64,000 nucleotides of DNA from Rhabdophis nuchalis (lineage: Eukaryota; Chordata; Lepidosauria; Squamata; Natricidae), in NCBI GenBank assembly GCA_039707465.1, contig CM077644.1, positions 187,798,462-187,862,461 on the forward strand. The letters run 5' to 3'. Within the stretch, counting starts at the first letter, position 1. The number at the start of each line of letters is the position of its first letter. Position numbers and translations under genes: made by a program. Shown piece after piece: positions 34,584 to 46,533 of this stretch. The notes under the pieces are model-generated. The model made no database searches. It saw nothing but the letters and a program-made list of their open reading frames with translations, and had not been told where the DNA came from.

Positions 34584-34836
34584 ATACATACTTGAATAAT
34601 TGTGTTAGATAACTATATGTAGAATTTGTGTGTGTGTAAATTGTATATAGAATTGCTAAAATGATATATTTATCTTTTTCTTTCCTTTAAAAGCACTTTC
34701 TATATGAGTCTTTTCACAATGCATATATTTTTCTTTTGGGGTTTGGCTTTTTGTTTTCCATTTTTGATTGCTAGCCTGAAAGAAAAAAAATGAATACATT
34801 TAAAAAGGCACAAAAAAAGAATGCATTTAAAAAGCA
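31824..34836. other. No gene recognised; (TTA)n at 34551-34580
   Basis: Long AT-rich intergenic stretch. Open frames of 63-106 codons (for example 33774-34094 plus) have no motif and no splice support. Two near-identical GAATRCATTTAAAAAG pieces lie at about 34790 and 34820. Confidence 0.5.
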
Positions 34837-35058
34837 CTGGAGACTGAGTTCTATACCTGCCCTGAGCATGAAGCCAGGTGGGTGATCTTGACTCAGTCAC
34901 TCTCTCTTAGCTGGAGGAAAGTGGCCATCACAAATCACTTTTGAAAAACCTTGCCAAGAAAACTGCAAGGACTCATCCAGGCAGTTGCCAGGATGTCAGT
35001 CAGCACTGACTTGGAAGCAGGGTCCCCCTCTCCAGTGTCACAAACAATTGAAAGACTA
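34837..35058 (+). mobile_element. tRNA-derived SINE, head truncated
   Basis: The sequence CTGGAGACTGAGTTCTATAC is followed by GAAGCCAGGTGGGTGATCTT, CAGTCACTCTCTCTTAGC, CTTGCCAAGAAAACTGCAAG and GTCAGCACTGACTTGGAAG. This is the body of the SINE family seen at 26014. The tRNA-like A box is missing. Confidence 0.7.
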
Positions 35059-36956
35059 ATCAGGTATAGGAATTATTGTATTTATATAGCAATAGCTGTG
35101 CTGCCTTTCCAATGGATATGCACCAGCTGAGGTAGCTTATAGCATTTTAAGTTATATAAATTTAAAAGACAATGTATATTCCCATAGATAAAGCAAGATG
35201 AGGTACAGACTTCATCTTATAAAAGTACTAGTCTCACCTATACCCAGTGTCTAAATTCATGAGAATATATCACATACAGCCAATGGTTTCCCATATCTCT
35301 CAAAACTATGGTTTCTTTCAACCATGTTTTGTGGAACAAGCTACGTTGGTCTGCCTCACACACATACACCATGCTTTGCAACCCATGGTGACTGAATTCA
35401 CATAGCAGATATCATATTATAATCTGGCATGACATGTGAATCCAGGCATGATGAACAATAACAATTTCCTAGGGACCAATCCACGGTTCTGAATAGTAGC
35501 AATATAGTGCCAGAGTTTGGAAGATTGTTTTTAAAAACTACAGATAATTTTATAATTTTCTCTTCTTGGTCAGTAATTATTCTATCTAATGGTCTATAAA
35601 AGACTAGACTTTACATTTTAAATTACTACTTAAGGTACATATACATCACACATCAAGATTTATGAAAAAATAACAGAAGAAATTTTGTCTGCTTGAATTT
35701 TGCTTGCTACTTTAGGAAAGCATCTCAAATTAGAAACAGAAGCACTTCTAGTTTCTAAAAAACCTTGAAAACAAATACGCCATGTAAAATTCAAGTGAGA
35801 CTTTATGGAAGTTCATCTTGGATAAATAGAGCACATGTAGTACTCTTTTGAAAGTTAAAAAAAATCATTCAGAAAAAAAATCTCCACTTGAATTGTTAAT
35901 ATTCATTATCAATTAACTCATTAAAGGCTTCTTCTATACTAACAAAGAGCTTATCCAAAATGTATCTTCCAATTGTGCTTCAAAGTGCTTTATTTAGTGA
36001 AGTTTGCTAAATAATAACTAAATTAAGAAATAGTAAAGTTGCTGTCAAAACTGTTATAAGTTTAATGTTTCAAATCAAATGTTTCAATATACAAAAATAG
36101 TCGGGCATACATAAAATACGCAGTGTTAAAAGGCACTGAGACCTTATTTACAAGCCTTCCAGGCTTATGCAGTAGAGTTTAAATAACACAGTGGGATATT
36201 CTCTCTGTAAATAACACATAACGAAAGTCATGCTGTGAAGTTAATCTAAGACTTTGCAGGTGGCAAATGCCCATTTAAAAAAAACACAAAACCAAACCCA
36301 TATTTCTAAAAGTGCATCATTTTTACAGTAGGTCTGTAGAACTTAGATGCAGTGTATCCTTTTTGTTTTATAAAACCTTCAGGTTCCAATTGTATAGCCA
36401 AATATCTATGAGTGATGGATTTCTGACTGTTCATACCACGAGCCAAGCTATTCATATTAAAAACCTTAAAGCTATTCCTTAGCTAAACTTGGCTAGACTT
36501 TTGGACTGTTCCTCTTGCTGGTCTTTAAGATATTTCTGCATATTTTAGCTAATTACAGTAAATGTCTAGTTTGCAAAATACTTATTTAAAGTCCGGATGG
36601 GAGTATAAACATTGACATCTACCTTCCATCATGGCTTTCAGTAATTGAGGCTTTCAATGTACTGCTTTTTAAAAAGATAAATATAGAATAGATTACCAGG
36701 CTTAATTATATCTATGGTACCCTCCTTATAATAGAAGAGTACTAATGAGTTGGGGCAGATTTTAGCCAGTTGCAACCACAGGCCACTTTTATCAAAAGCA
36801 TAGTCGCATTGTTATAGACAAATAAAACAGGATATCTAACTTAGAATCTGCCTAGCAAATCTGCACCCCCATCAATTAATAAACCAATATTGTGCAGTAC
36901 ACTGATCACATAGTCAGTAATCAAATGTTTGAAGAAATATAAAGCTAAATATGAAG
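35059..36956. other. No gene recognised
   Basis: AT-rich intergenic sequence without repeats or frames that I can assign. Confidence 0.5.
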
Positions 36957-36964
36957 TTTTATAT

Positions 36965-37341
36965 CAGGGGTGTCAAATTCAAAGCCCAGAGTCGAGATCC
37001 AGCTCACGGGATGCTTGGATCTGGCCCACAGGGCCACCCTGGAAATAGCCAAGGACCAGCCCATGGTGCCTTTGTCAGCAAAAATGGAGCTCATCAGGAG
37101 GGCTGCATGGTGGCCTTTGCGAATTCCATTTTTGCTGGCAGAGGGTTGCAGGAGGCTGTTGTAGCCGAAAATGCAGCATTTTCTCTGGAAGAGCGCTTGG
37201 GCCACCACAAGTGCCCCCTCCCATGAGTGACATTGAGCTGACCATACCCACCCTGGCTATGCTCCCTCCACCCCACACACCCCTATGAGGTCAAAAACAA
37301 CCCTGATGCAGCCTTCAATGAAATTGCATTTGACACCCCTG
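36965..37341. mobile_element. hAT-type MITE (377 bp)
   Basis: Ends CAGGGGTGTCAAATTCAAA and GCATTTGACACCCCTG are inverted repeats. A perfect 8-bp duplication TTTTATAT flanks the element (36957-36964, 37342-37349). The GC-rich interior has open frames on both strands that are by-products of composition; there is no transposase. Confidence 0.92.
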
Positions 37342-37349
37342 TTTTATAT

Positions 37350-38404
37350 AAATCCTGAAGAAGCATGGATGGCTTGCAAAGATAGGAAGAGATGAAGAAT
37401 TGGGATACACAGTTTTCAGAAAAAGTGTTTCAAGTCTAGGATAAGTGCATTCATTGTACCTTTGGGTGGTTTTTTAAAGGAAGTGACTTCTTTCAAGCGC
37501 TGCCAACATAAAGTAAACATGTCCATTGTAGATTCAAAACACTTTTCCTCACATCCATAAATCAGCCACATCAATATAAAAGAGAACAAGAAAACATTGA
37601 ATGTTACAAAGAGGACAGCTTCCTGCAACATTTAGTGAGACAAAGTGATTCCCTGTTAGCAGACTTCTCTGAAAGATTCTCTAGCATTAACTTGAAATAA
37701 TTTAATTTCTATCAAAATTTAAAAATAAATAAATGTTTTAAAACACACTCTAAGGGAGTGGCAAGAGACTCCAAGAGACATTATTACTTTACTTAAAGCA
37801 AATAGAAATAGCCATTTTATCTCTGGCTTTACTTTAGAAGGTTCTTGCTCTATCTTTAAATCCATGCCTTCTAGCTATACTGGGAAAACACAGGAGATGG
37901 ACAATGTTTCATTTAATTACAGGCTCCTAAGATAGAGAAGGTATTCTATAATTACTGAGATCCAAAACTAGGAAATGTAAGTTGAAAGCCTGCTGACAGG
38001 CATTTAGTGCTCTAGATAAATTAGTTAATGTGAGCAAAGAGCTTTCGAAGATTACATTTTACATGCTAAGTACTATTATTATCGTATAAAATTTAAAAGG
38101 TTGTCCTGAAGGAAAATCTACTCGATTAGTTGTCTCAAAGTACTTCTGTAAAAAGTTGTAGTTTGTTTCAGGTTAGAACTGGCTACTTTATATTATCTCT
38201 TCCTCCCCCCCCCCCCCCCCCTGTAAAATATAACATTTTTTATCATTTGATATAATTTATTTAAATTAATAAATAAAACATGAACATTGAACAAGTAGAA
38301 CAGGACTTCAATAAATATACTGAACAAACACAGATTGCCCAGAATAATAAAAAATATTTTGTATTAATGGCTTAATTTTTTAAAAAATGAAATAGGGTGT
38401 AAAA
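37350..38404. other. No gene recognised; C17 homopolymer at 38205-38221
   Basis: AT-rich intergenic DNA with a run of 17 Cs following TATTATCTCTTCCT. Confidence 0.5.
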
Positions 38405-38494
38405 CAGGCCATGACCACCCTAGTTCCACGAAGGGAAAAAACATTGCCATGTCTCACATAATGGTAATGTGACACAGCGAGTTTGACACCCATG
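38405..38494. mobile_element. hAT MITE 3' end fragment
   Basis: It ends GCGAGTTTGACACCCATG, matching the terminal repeat of the MITE at 36965 with one or two changes. The other end is missing. Confidence 0.4.
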
Positions 38495-38893
38495 ATGTAA
38501 AAAGTTTTACTTCAAGCTTTTCTCATGAACATTATAGCTAGTGTTTACATTGCCATTTTTATAACTTTATTTTGTTTTTTGATCTGCTTAAATTTTAATA
38601 TTTTCATTATAAGTTGCCTTGTCTGGTAAGCTGTAGAAAATACTAAAATAAATGAAATAAATAAAGAGTTGGTGTTTATCTGCTCACCTCTTTCTCCCAT
38701 TACTGTTTTTAGAAATCGAATTTGAGCGTTCCATTGTATTGCCCTGTTGACTGTTTTGACACTGATGGTTATGGAATGTGACCTTTGGACTGTTGTGATC
38801 TGGTTTGATCCAATCCTTACATGAAATCCAGTACAACTGCCAAGTTGGGCACTTGATCCTTCTTCGGTTTGTTCCTTTCCTTTGCTTTTAGAG

Positions 38894-39028
38894 CAGGGGT
38901 CTCCAACCTTTGCAACTTTAAGTCTGAAGGACTTCAGCTCCCAGAATTCTCCAGCCAGCAAAGCTGGCTGGAGAATTCTGGGAGCTGAAGTCCTTCAGAC
39001 TTAAAGTTGCAAAGGTTGGAGACCCCTG
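38894..39028. mobile_element. Perfectly palindromic hAT MITE (135 bp)
   Basis: Two 66-bp arms are exact reverse complements, separated by AAA at 38960-38962. The outer ends are CAGGGGTCTCCAACC and GGTTGGAGACCCCTG, typical of hAT termini. The flanking 8-mers are TTTTAGAG and CTTTAGAG, a near-perfect duplication. No mismatch has accumulated in either arm, which suggests a recent insertion. RNA from either strand would form a long hairpin. Confidence 0.93.
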
Positions 39029-39166
39029 CTTTAGAGGAAAGAGAGGAAAAGGAGAAATAAAACAAGACAAGATCTCCCTTTTTTTTGTTTTAAATAAAAA
39101 TATAGTTATAGAAATGAACTAAGTCTCATACCAGTGGTCCAATCTGAATAATCAATTTGACTAGGT

Positions 39167-39396
39167 CAGTGATGGAGTGCTCAAAGTGCACGCCCCACCC
39201 AAACTGCAAGGTATGGGTGCAGGCGCGCATGTGCCCCGCAAATGCGTGGCAGAGACACAAAGACCAGCTGGCTGATGGGAGGTGCATGCACATGCATGGC
39301 AGACACCCAGAACAGAGCTGGGTGATGGCGTGTATGCCCACAGAGAGGGCTCTTCGTGCCACATCTCACATGCGTGCCATAGGATCGCCACCACTG
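39167..39396. mobile_element. hAT-type MITE (230 bp)
   Basis: Ends CAGTGATGG and CGCCACCACTG are inverted repeats. The flanks GACTAGGT (39159-39166) and GCCTAGGT (39397-39404) match at 7 of 8. The terminal GCCATAGGATCGCCACCACTG-like end links it to the family of the MITE at 10522. Plus- and minus-strand open frames here are chance. Confidence 0.8.
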
Positions 39397-39404
39397 GCCT
39401 AGGT

Positions 39405-40517
39405 CAATGTCAATTTTGTATACCTTAAGGCAGTTCCAGATTGTACTATTGAATTTAGTGCTGATTTTCAGAAATACAGTTTTCTGTCTACATTGGAGGT
39501 TTTTTTGTCTGTAAAGATATTGAACAAGTGAGGTAAACTTTCATATTTTGCACTTGAATATTATCTGATTCCCTCACCACAAAGCAAAAGATGTGGCTGA
39601 AAAAAATGGCCTGCCTTGCTGCATCACTAAACTTTTTGTAACTCAATGCTAAAAGTACATTAGCAATAACACCATTGATTATTATGATACTCAAACTTAT
39701 TCTTGGGTTGTATTATGGCCATAAAATATATTGCCTTCTTTCCTAATGTTACAGTCTAGGCAGTTTTTTTCTGATGATTTTCCATCCAAATACTAACACC
39801 AACTCTGCTTAACTTCCTAGGTCAGAATAGTTTGGCCAGATGCTGAAGCTCTCTTAATCCATTATTATTCTTGCTAAATTAAATGTTTTGAGCCCTGAAA
39901 TAGAAGACGGATTCACTGGCCAGTCTTCGTGTATGTTATGACTTTTTCCCGACCATCATCTACAATCATTGGCTGTAGTATTAGCAGGAAACCTCTGCTG
40001 TGCTAGGAGGCAATCACCAGACACTTCCCACTGATTTCTGTATGTGTCTGTGTTTGTGTTTTACTTAATGTGGACCGCTCATTTGTATACATAAAACTAA
40101 CTTCAGAGTAAGCTCAGCTCAGGTCTAATCAGTTCAATTAAGATTATCCTTCTTGGACAAGGCACATCTGCCAGTGTATAGTTTTTGCCACCAGTTGACA
40201 GAATTGATAACGATAATCATATTAGGTTGATATAATCTCCCTATTCCAATCCAGTGAGCATCACATTGAAATAAGATGGCACTGAATGTTGAAGTTCAGG
40301 AAGTGTATGCATTTGCCATGGTTTTAAGCAACTTTTTTCTTACTATGTTTGCTTCAAAAGGCTCAAGAGTTTTCCTATTTTCCTATGTTTTATTTTAAGT
40401 ATCTTAGTTGAAATATGTTATATTCAAATCATTTGTGACACCTATATCCTGACTGAAATTCATTGAGGGCAATTGGGCTGAAAAATAGTCTGCATATATT
40501 GTATAAATATAATTAAA
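39405..40517. other. No gene recognised
   Basis: AT-rich intergenic DNA; no open frame of interest on either strand. Confidence 0.5.
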
Positions 40518-40883
40518 AGTACACTTCGGACTTCACTTCCGGCTTCCGGAGGCAACGGACAGGTCTCTGACTCGTCCGCCGCCTGTTTCTCCAATGGTGC
40601 CTTCGGGCGCTCAGGGGCTTTGCAAAAGAGCCCCCTAACCGGACAGACGGCTTGCGGGACACCCCTACCCAGACAGCTGTCGGGGGGGCGTACTCGCCTC
40701 GTCCCAGGAGTTGGGGAACAAAATGCGGGGGCAAGTGTCCCTTTTGCCTATGGAGCGCCGGAACAACAGAAAATGAAGAAGAAGGCTGAAATCCGGGGCT
40801 GCAGGAAGCACAGAGGCTCTGTGGTCTGCTGTGTGGTTAGTGAGTTGATTTTGAGATTTTGATGCCTTCAGTTCTTTTAAGAA

Positions 40884-41520
40884 AATAATAATAATAATAT
40901 TTAATATTTATAAAACCGCACCCTCTCCCCACAGGGACTCGGGGCGGTGCACAGGTAGAATAAAAACAATAAATACATACAAACAATTCTAAAAACAAAT
41001 TAAACATAACCTGCGCTAAAATTCCCCATTAAAACTAAACAGTCCTAATTTCCCAGTAAAAACCCCTAAGACAGAGAGACTTATCCTAGGCCAGCCAGAC
41101 AGAAAAAGTGAGTTTTTAATTTAAGACGGAAGGAGTGGAGGTCCGTGGTCGTCCTAATATCGGGGGGAAGGTCGTTCCAGAGGGCCGGGCCCGCCACAGA
41201 GATAGCCCTTCCCCTGGGTGTCGCCCGCTGACAATGTCTAGTGGACGGCACCCGGAGAAGTCCCTCTCTGTGGGAGCGAATCGGCCGTGAGGATGTATGA
41301 GGCAGGATCCGATCCCGCAGATAGCTAGGTCCCGAGCCATGGAGCGCTTTAAAGATGATAATTAACACCTTGAAGCGCACCCGGAAGACGACAGGTAGCC
41401 AGTGCAGCTCGCGCAAGAGCGGTGTTACATGGGTAAACCTAGCGGTTCCCATAATTGCTCGCGCGGCTGCGTTCTGGACTAGCTGAAGTCTCCGGGTGCA
41501 CCTCAAGGGGAGCCCCATGT
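40884..41520 (-). mobile_element. L2-type LINE 3' fragment nested in ORF1-only copy 2
   Basis: The minus-strand frame 41081-41518 is open and encodes 145 residues of the C-terminal domain (MGLPLRCTRRLQLVQNAAAR to the stop, including PSYLRDRILPHTSSRPIRSH). It is followed by the 3'UTR, the hairpin at 40917-40950 and a (TTA)n tail. It is very close to the fragment at 13997, so the two are likely of similar young age. Its insertion splits the 5'UTR of the ORF1-only element. Confidence 0.88.
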
Positions 41521-42017
41521 AGAAGAATGGAGGGGGAGTTTGGAAAAGAGAAAAAACCCCTGAGATTAAGCTCTATTTTAAAATCCTCCCCGGGTTCGGG
41601 AAGAGGCAAAAAACAACATCCGATTTTGAATAAGTGAAACTGAAGTCTATTGAATGTGGATTAGCCGTTGTTACTTAGTATCTGAGTTTCGCTGCAAGAG
41701 AAATGACTTTCACTAGTTCTGCCTGACCACCAAAGGGCGGGGAAACATGGCGCTTCTTTGCTCCCAGCTGAGAACTTTATCTTTTCCCTCACTGTTACAA
41801 GCTTGGAAAATTTACTGAAAAACCAATGCAAGTGACTTTTGGGGTTTCTCCCAACGTGTGCCTTCTTTTATATCAGAACTGATTATAAAAACTTTTTCTC
41901 CCTGGAATTTAAGCGGATTCTTTTTAACTTTGGACACTGACTTTTCCTTTTCTTGGATCTCACGAGCTCCTCGCCCTGCGGACGCCATATTAGTGTCAAG
42001 AACTTAAAACTCTCATT

Positions 42018-42690
42018 ATGGAAATGCTACAATCAATAGAGGGAATTCTCCAAAGCATAATGGAAGAAATAACAGAGATTCGGAAGGACAGGTTAAGATC
42101 AAAATCTGAGCTTTTGGAGATGCAAGGGACACTAGTGGGAAACAAACAAAAAATTGAAGGGGGGAAGGGGGGGTAGCGGAGATGGGGGGAAAGATAAAGG
42201 AGTCACAAAAAGAATTAATAGATTTTGATGGCTGTATGTTTAAAATCCATTTTGAAAGAATGCCTTACAATTTAGCATATCCCAGAACAAATGATGTATC
42301 CAGAGAGAGATATATTAAACATGTAAGAGGGCTGACAAGGGAAGAGACCCCGAGAGCACGGCACAATAGTTTATTGATATATGAGCTAAAAGAACTTGCC
42401 AGTCTGAAACAGGTCTCGAAAAATATACCAGACAATAAGAATTATTCCTTCTTATTGGAAAAAAAATTACTATATAAAAATGGGATCTGCGACAGATGGT
42501 TCATGTCTGAAGGAATGTTGGTGCTCTGGGAGGGGGGGAGAGTAAGAATTAAAACAATTGAAGAGGCGCAAGCCTTTTTCTTTTTCAAAAAAATAATATG
42601 CCTCAATCCTGGAGGAAGAAAATGGGGGAACGGGAGGGGCCATGGCACCACCCACTGGTGGGACGGAGGATGAGGATACAATATTTGCAA
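42018..42690 (+). pseudogene. Broken ORF1p of HAL1-like copy 2
   Basis: From an ATG at 42018 the frame encodes a coiled-coil-like start (MEMLQSIEGILQSIMEEITE). It breaks in G-runs near 42158-42192 and resumes from 42182 with an altered RRM region (FERMPYNLAYPRTND in place of FERMSLFLRFQNIPE-type sequence). The C-terminal domain is well kept (LKQVSKNIPDNKNYSFLLEK, SEGMLVLWEGGRVRIKT). Part of the RRM is deleted compared with the intact copy at 49280, so it cannot make a normal protein. Confidence 0.75.
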
Positions 42691-42977
42691 GACTCAGATT
42701 ACAAAAATGATTTCCTTTAATATACTGTAACTTTTTCTTTCGGATGTTTTGTAGAAACAATTTATTGAATGCATGAATTTTATGAAATGATACATATGTA
42801 ACTCCTGCCACCTTAAATAGAAAAATAATTAATCTTTGTATGAAGCCTTGGAGGCGGCCTGCACCTCCGATATGGATGCCTCTAAAATGTTCTTTTACAC
42901 CCTATATACCTTTTCCCTGTAAAAAAATGTTAAAACCAATAAAACTTTTTTTGCACAAAAAAAAAAGAGTACACTTC

Positions 42978-43811
42978 AAATTACAAATCAAAGGAATCTT
43001 ACGTCTTAGTAGATAATGTATATATTAAACTATTACTCTTCTAAAATATGTTTCTGTATCAACAAGAGATTTGCTGTTGATGTTGTTAAAAACTAAACTA
43101 AACAATTGATGAGAAAAATAATAATTTGACTAAAAGATCTCAGAACTGGAGACTGAAAGAGGGTAGTAGAAATATTCTTTTGATTCTCTGCTCACTCACC
43201 TGAAAAAAAAAGGGAATGATTTCTTGTTGGCTTCTTCATTGGGTTAGTTGTTCACACATTCTCATAGATGTCTTTCTTCCCATTCTTGAAACTGGAAGAA
43301 AGTATTGTCAACACTTCTGCCCCCACAGTGATCCTGCAAGGGATATTGTAGTCTGCTGTGAGGAAGCAGGAGACAACCTCCCCTCCCCTCTCTTTTATAT
43401 GTCTGTGTTAAAGGGCCAGACATACTTCATACCACCACTTGTCTTTGATATTGGTAATTTTTCTCCCCCTCACACTGTCTCTCACCTCCTCCCTTGTTCA
43501 AAGAATTATCTGATTATAGAAAAGTAGTGATTTGTTTGAGGGGGAGGGAAACAACACTAGTAACTAATTGGAAAAAAACCCTAAAGCATTTGAATTATCT
43601 GAAAATCTTGCCTGGGCAAAAAAAATGAATTTATTTCAAATCAAAATAATAAAGCCAATGCAGGGCTTGTGATCCAATAAGGTTTTAAGAGTTATAACGC
43701 CATTGCTGAGTTCTCTTGTGCCTATTTACCTACATCTGCAGGAAGAAGAAAACTCCTGGAAGAGTCACTGGTAAACCAGAAAAGGAGAAGGGGAAAGGAA
43801 GTTTTACAAAA
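42978..43811. other. No gene recognised
   Basis: AT-rich with one 103-codon open frame at 43216-43527 that shows no motif. Confidence 0.5.
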
Positions 43812-44330
43812 TACAGAATAACAGTGTTGGAAGGTACCTTGCCAATTGCACAGTAACAGATAGGACAGCACTCCAGAGGATTAATATCATTGCCCAGAGG
43901 GTCATTGTTTTCCCTTTCCTCTCTTTGGAAGAGCTTTATAGCTCCTGCTGCCTTAAGAAAGCTCAAAACTTTCTTAAAGATTCATCTCATCCTGGGCCCC
44001 CTTTTTTTGAACTATTACCATCTGGCAGACGGTACAGGATAATAAAAACAAGGACAAATAGGCTGAAAAACAGCTTCTATCGTAAGGCAATAATCATATT
44101 GAATTCTATGGTATAGTGCAATATTGGGTTTTCAATTTCAATGATATAGAATGTAAAGGATGTATGTTTGTGTTTTTATCTTTATAGTTCTAACATACAC
44201 TGAAGAGAGCATTTAATTTCGTTGTACTATGTGCAATGACAATAAAGTAAACTAATTAATTAACTAACCTTGAAGGACTTCTAGTCTAGCCACCTGCTCA
44301 AGTCTGCCACCCAATCTGAGGGGCTGGACC
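43812..44330 (-). mobile_element. CR1 3'-end fragment split by another LINE tail
   Basis: Plus-strand ACAGAATAACAGTGTTGGAA at 43812 and CTTGAAGGACTTCTAGTCTA at 44269 are the two halves of the CR1 3'UTR, as seen uninterrupted at 6790-6835. ACCTTG occurs at both junctions (43836-43841, 44267-44272) as a short duplication. Confidence 0.7.
43842..44266 (+). mobile_element. 3' end of a further non-LTR retrotransposon (Rex1-like?)
   Basis: A 64-codon plus-strand frame (43925-44116) has the motif FELLPSGRRYRIIKTRTNRL followed by KNSFYRKAI. This is the C-terminal end of a fish/reptile non-LTR element, distinct from CR1 and L2. The tail TTTCGTTGTACTATGTGCAA then TGACAATAAAGTAAACTAA ends the insert. 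Family assignment to Rex1/Babar is from memory of the motif and is uncertain. Confidence 0.6.
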
Positions 44331-46000
44331 ATCATTTGATACTGCATCATCAAAAAATTTTAATAATATTAAAAATATAAAAATTATTTTTCTTAATATA
44401 AAATACAAAAATATGCATGAGGTTTTCTTGACAAACGGTGGCTTATCATTGCTTTTAACGTTATTAAAGTGATCCCTAACCTTTAGCATTTTGCTACACC
44501 TATATTTGCTATAGGTGTCAACTTGCTTTAGAAACATAGGTGAGGCACCTTCATGTTTGGGTGATCCTGCTGGGAATATAAACTCTTGGCATCCACTTCT
44601 AGCATTCTTCATTCATTCCCTTCGCTGCTTTAAAGAGAAAGTTAACAAATAGTGTAAATAGAAATTATCAGAATGTCCTAGAAATGTATTTATAAAAGTG
44701 TTATTTAGTTGGTGACAAATGTCCTTATAAAAATGACAATAAAGAAGAACAAGGGCCATGGTTTCTATTGTGCCCATGCCTTAGGAACAATATCATACTT
44801 TAAAAGGAATTGTCTTTTATTTCCTTTCAAAATAGCTGAGGGGAAGGACATTCAAATGAGATAATTAAATTAAAGCTCTCTTAAATTTAGAAGTCAAAAT
44901 TTGGTATAAATATGAAACTGTTTTGGGAGCTCAAGTTTAATTGCTTATAAATACAGTATATCCTGTGAGAGGGCAACAGTTTTGGTTTGACCTGGGTCTA
45001 AAATCCTTTTTATTAAGGCTAATTTAGCTTGATGTGGCCTTAGTTATATAATAACATCACTGGAAAATCCATAATTTCCTTTGGGTTGCTTTTTCCCAGG
45101 AAGATTTGAAATTAACTAGCAGTATTACAGGATTGTGGAACACTTTCAGGCAATAAATAAAAATATTTATCCAAAGACTGAATTCAAGTTTACTGCCTCC
45201 TTTATACCGCATTTTCAGACACAGCAGGTAACCTGGAAGATGCTTTTTAAGAATTTAATTTGGACTCTCTAGGATAGCTATGTTGTTATATGGTTCCTAG
45301 TTCTATCTTGTTTAGCAGTAGCACTCAGGCTTTAAGCTACAAACAGCTGAATTGCAGCAGATGTGCTCCTTGTGCAAAATGAAATAAATGCATAGCTGAC
45401 CCTGATCTCTGCATTTCAGGATACATGATCTAAGTGAGCAGTTCAGCTTCAGGAAAAGCTCACTTATCTGTATTCACTTTAGACTTAATATATAGTAGGG
45501 AAAGAACATCAAGTACTTTCAGACTTACATTTGAAAGCCTTTAATTCATGTTAAGTGGTAACACTGCTCTTCTTCCTCAAGGCAGTCTGGCTTAATAAAG
45601 TTATTTATCATGCTTCCAGAAGGTAAGTCTGCTTGCAACTGCTGGAGTGGGTAAGGAAAGGTTTTAATTTTGAGAAGCTCTGATCCAAATCTCAAATCAG
45701 CTGTAGGGTTTGTTTAATCTGTAACTCTATACCTTCTTACCTCGGAGCACAATTCCTCATAAACTAAGTGATCTTAATTTATGAAAGAATGGATTCTCTC
45801 TTATCTTCACTTCATTGCTTAGAAGAAAGGCAGATGTAAATATGAATAGTAGTTAGCAGAATGAAGCAAAATATTTATACTAAGTTGGTCTTTTCACAAG
45901 GTTATGTCAGTAATTAAAGGTAAATTCCGATATTTCCCATGATCTTGAAAACAGATTTCTATATCTATTGCCTCAAAGAGAAAATATAGCTACCACCTAC
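44331..46000. other. No gene recognised
   Basis: AT-rich intergenic sequence; no frame or repeat was assigned. Confidence 0.5.
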
Positions 46001-46352
46001 TTAAAGGTAAAGATAAAAGTTCCCCTTGCACATATGTGCTAGTTGTTCCTAGCTCTAGGGGGCAGTGATCATCTCAGTTTCTAAGCCAAAGAGCCAACGC
46101 TGTCTGACGACATCTCCATGTTCATGTGTCCGGCATGACTAAATGTTGAAGGCGCACAGAATGCTGTTAATTTCCCACCAAAGTGGTCCCTATTTGCATG
46201 TTTTAATGTGCTTTTGAACTGCTAGGTTGGCACAAGCTGGGGCAAGTAACGTGAAGTCACTCCGCTACACAGCACTAGGGATTTGAACCGCTGAACTGCC
46301 AACCTTTCTGATCGACAAGCTCAGCATCTTAGCCACTGAGCTATCATGTCCC
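46001..46352 (-). mobile_element. tRNA-derived squamate SINE, full length, minus strand
   Basis: On the minus strand the element starts GGGACATGATAGCTCAGTGG, with an A box (TAGCTCAGTGGCTAAGATG) and B box (GGTTCAAATCC). A long body follows (CAAGTTACTTGCCCCAGC reading inwards; GTCATGCCGGACACATGAAC). It ends near TAAAGGTAAAG at 46001. Structure and length (352 bp) fit a tRNA-headed SINE common in squamates. Confidence 0.8.
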
Positions 46353-46371
46353 TTACCACTTACTTACAGTA

Positions 46372-46525
46372 CAGAAGTGGGCTGCCAATTTTTTTACTAC
46401 TGGTTCGGGCGTGCACTCACACTTCTGCATATGCGCATAAGCTTCCGGGCGGATGAGCAGAGCCTCCCACCGCTGCTATTACTAGTTCAGCCAATCTGGG
46501 CCAAACCGGCAGCAACCCACCTCTG
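46372..46525. mobile_element. hAT-type MITE (154 bp)
   Basis: Ends CAGAAGTGGGCTGC and GCAGCAACCCACCTCTG are inverted repeats. A perfect 8-bp duplication TTACAGTA flanks the element (46364-46371, 46526-46533). It is the same family as the element at 61945. Confidence 0.9.
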
Positions 46526-46533
46526 TTACAGTA

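Larger units (their letters stand above)
40528..42967 (+). mobile_element. ORF1-only L1-derived (HAL1-like) element, copy 2, full length with nested L2
   Basis: The element starts with a GC-rich 5'UTR whose first bases (CTTCCGGCTTCCGGAGGCAA) align with the 5' end of copy 3. It is interrupted by an L2 3' fragment at 40884-41520 and resumes at 41521. A broken ORF1 (from about 42018) follows, then a 3'UTR ending CAATAAAACTTTTTTTGCAC plus an A-run. A 10-bp duplication AGTACACTTC flanks the whole unit (40518-40527, 42968-42977). No ORF2 is present. Without the L2 the element is about 1.8 kb. It is more diverged than copies 1, 3 and 4, so it belongs to another or older subfamily. Confidence 0.82.

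Noticed and set aside
36951..37278. Open frames of 60-91 codons on both strands
   Set aside because: They fall within a non-coding hAT MITE defined by inverted repeats and an exact 8-bp duplication.
39126..39402. Several open frames rich in Cys/His
   Set aside because: They are inside a short MITE and appear in several frames on both strands, as expected from composition.
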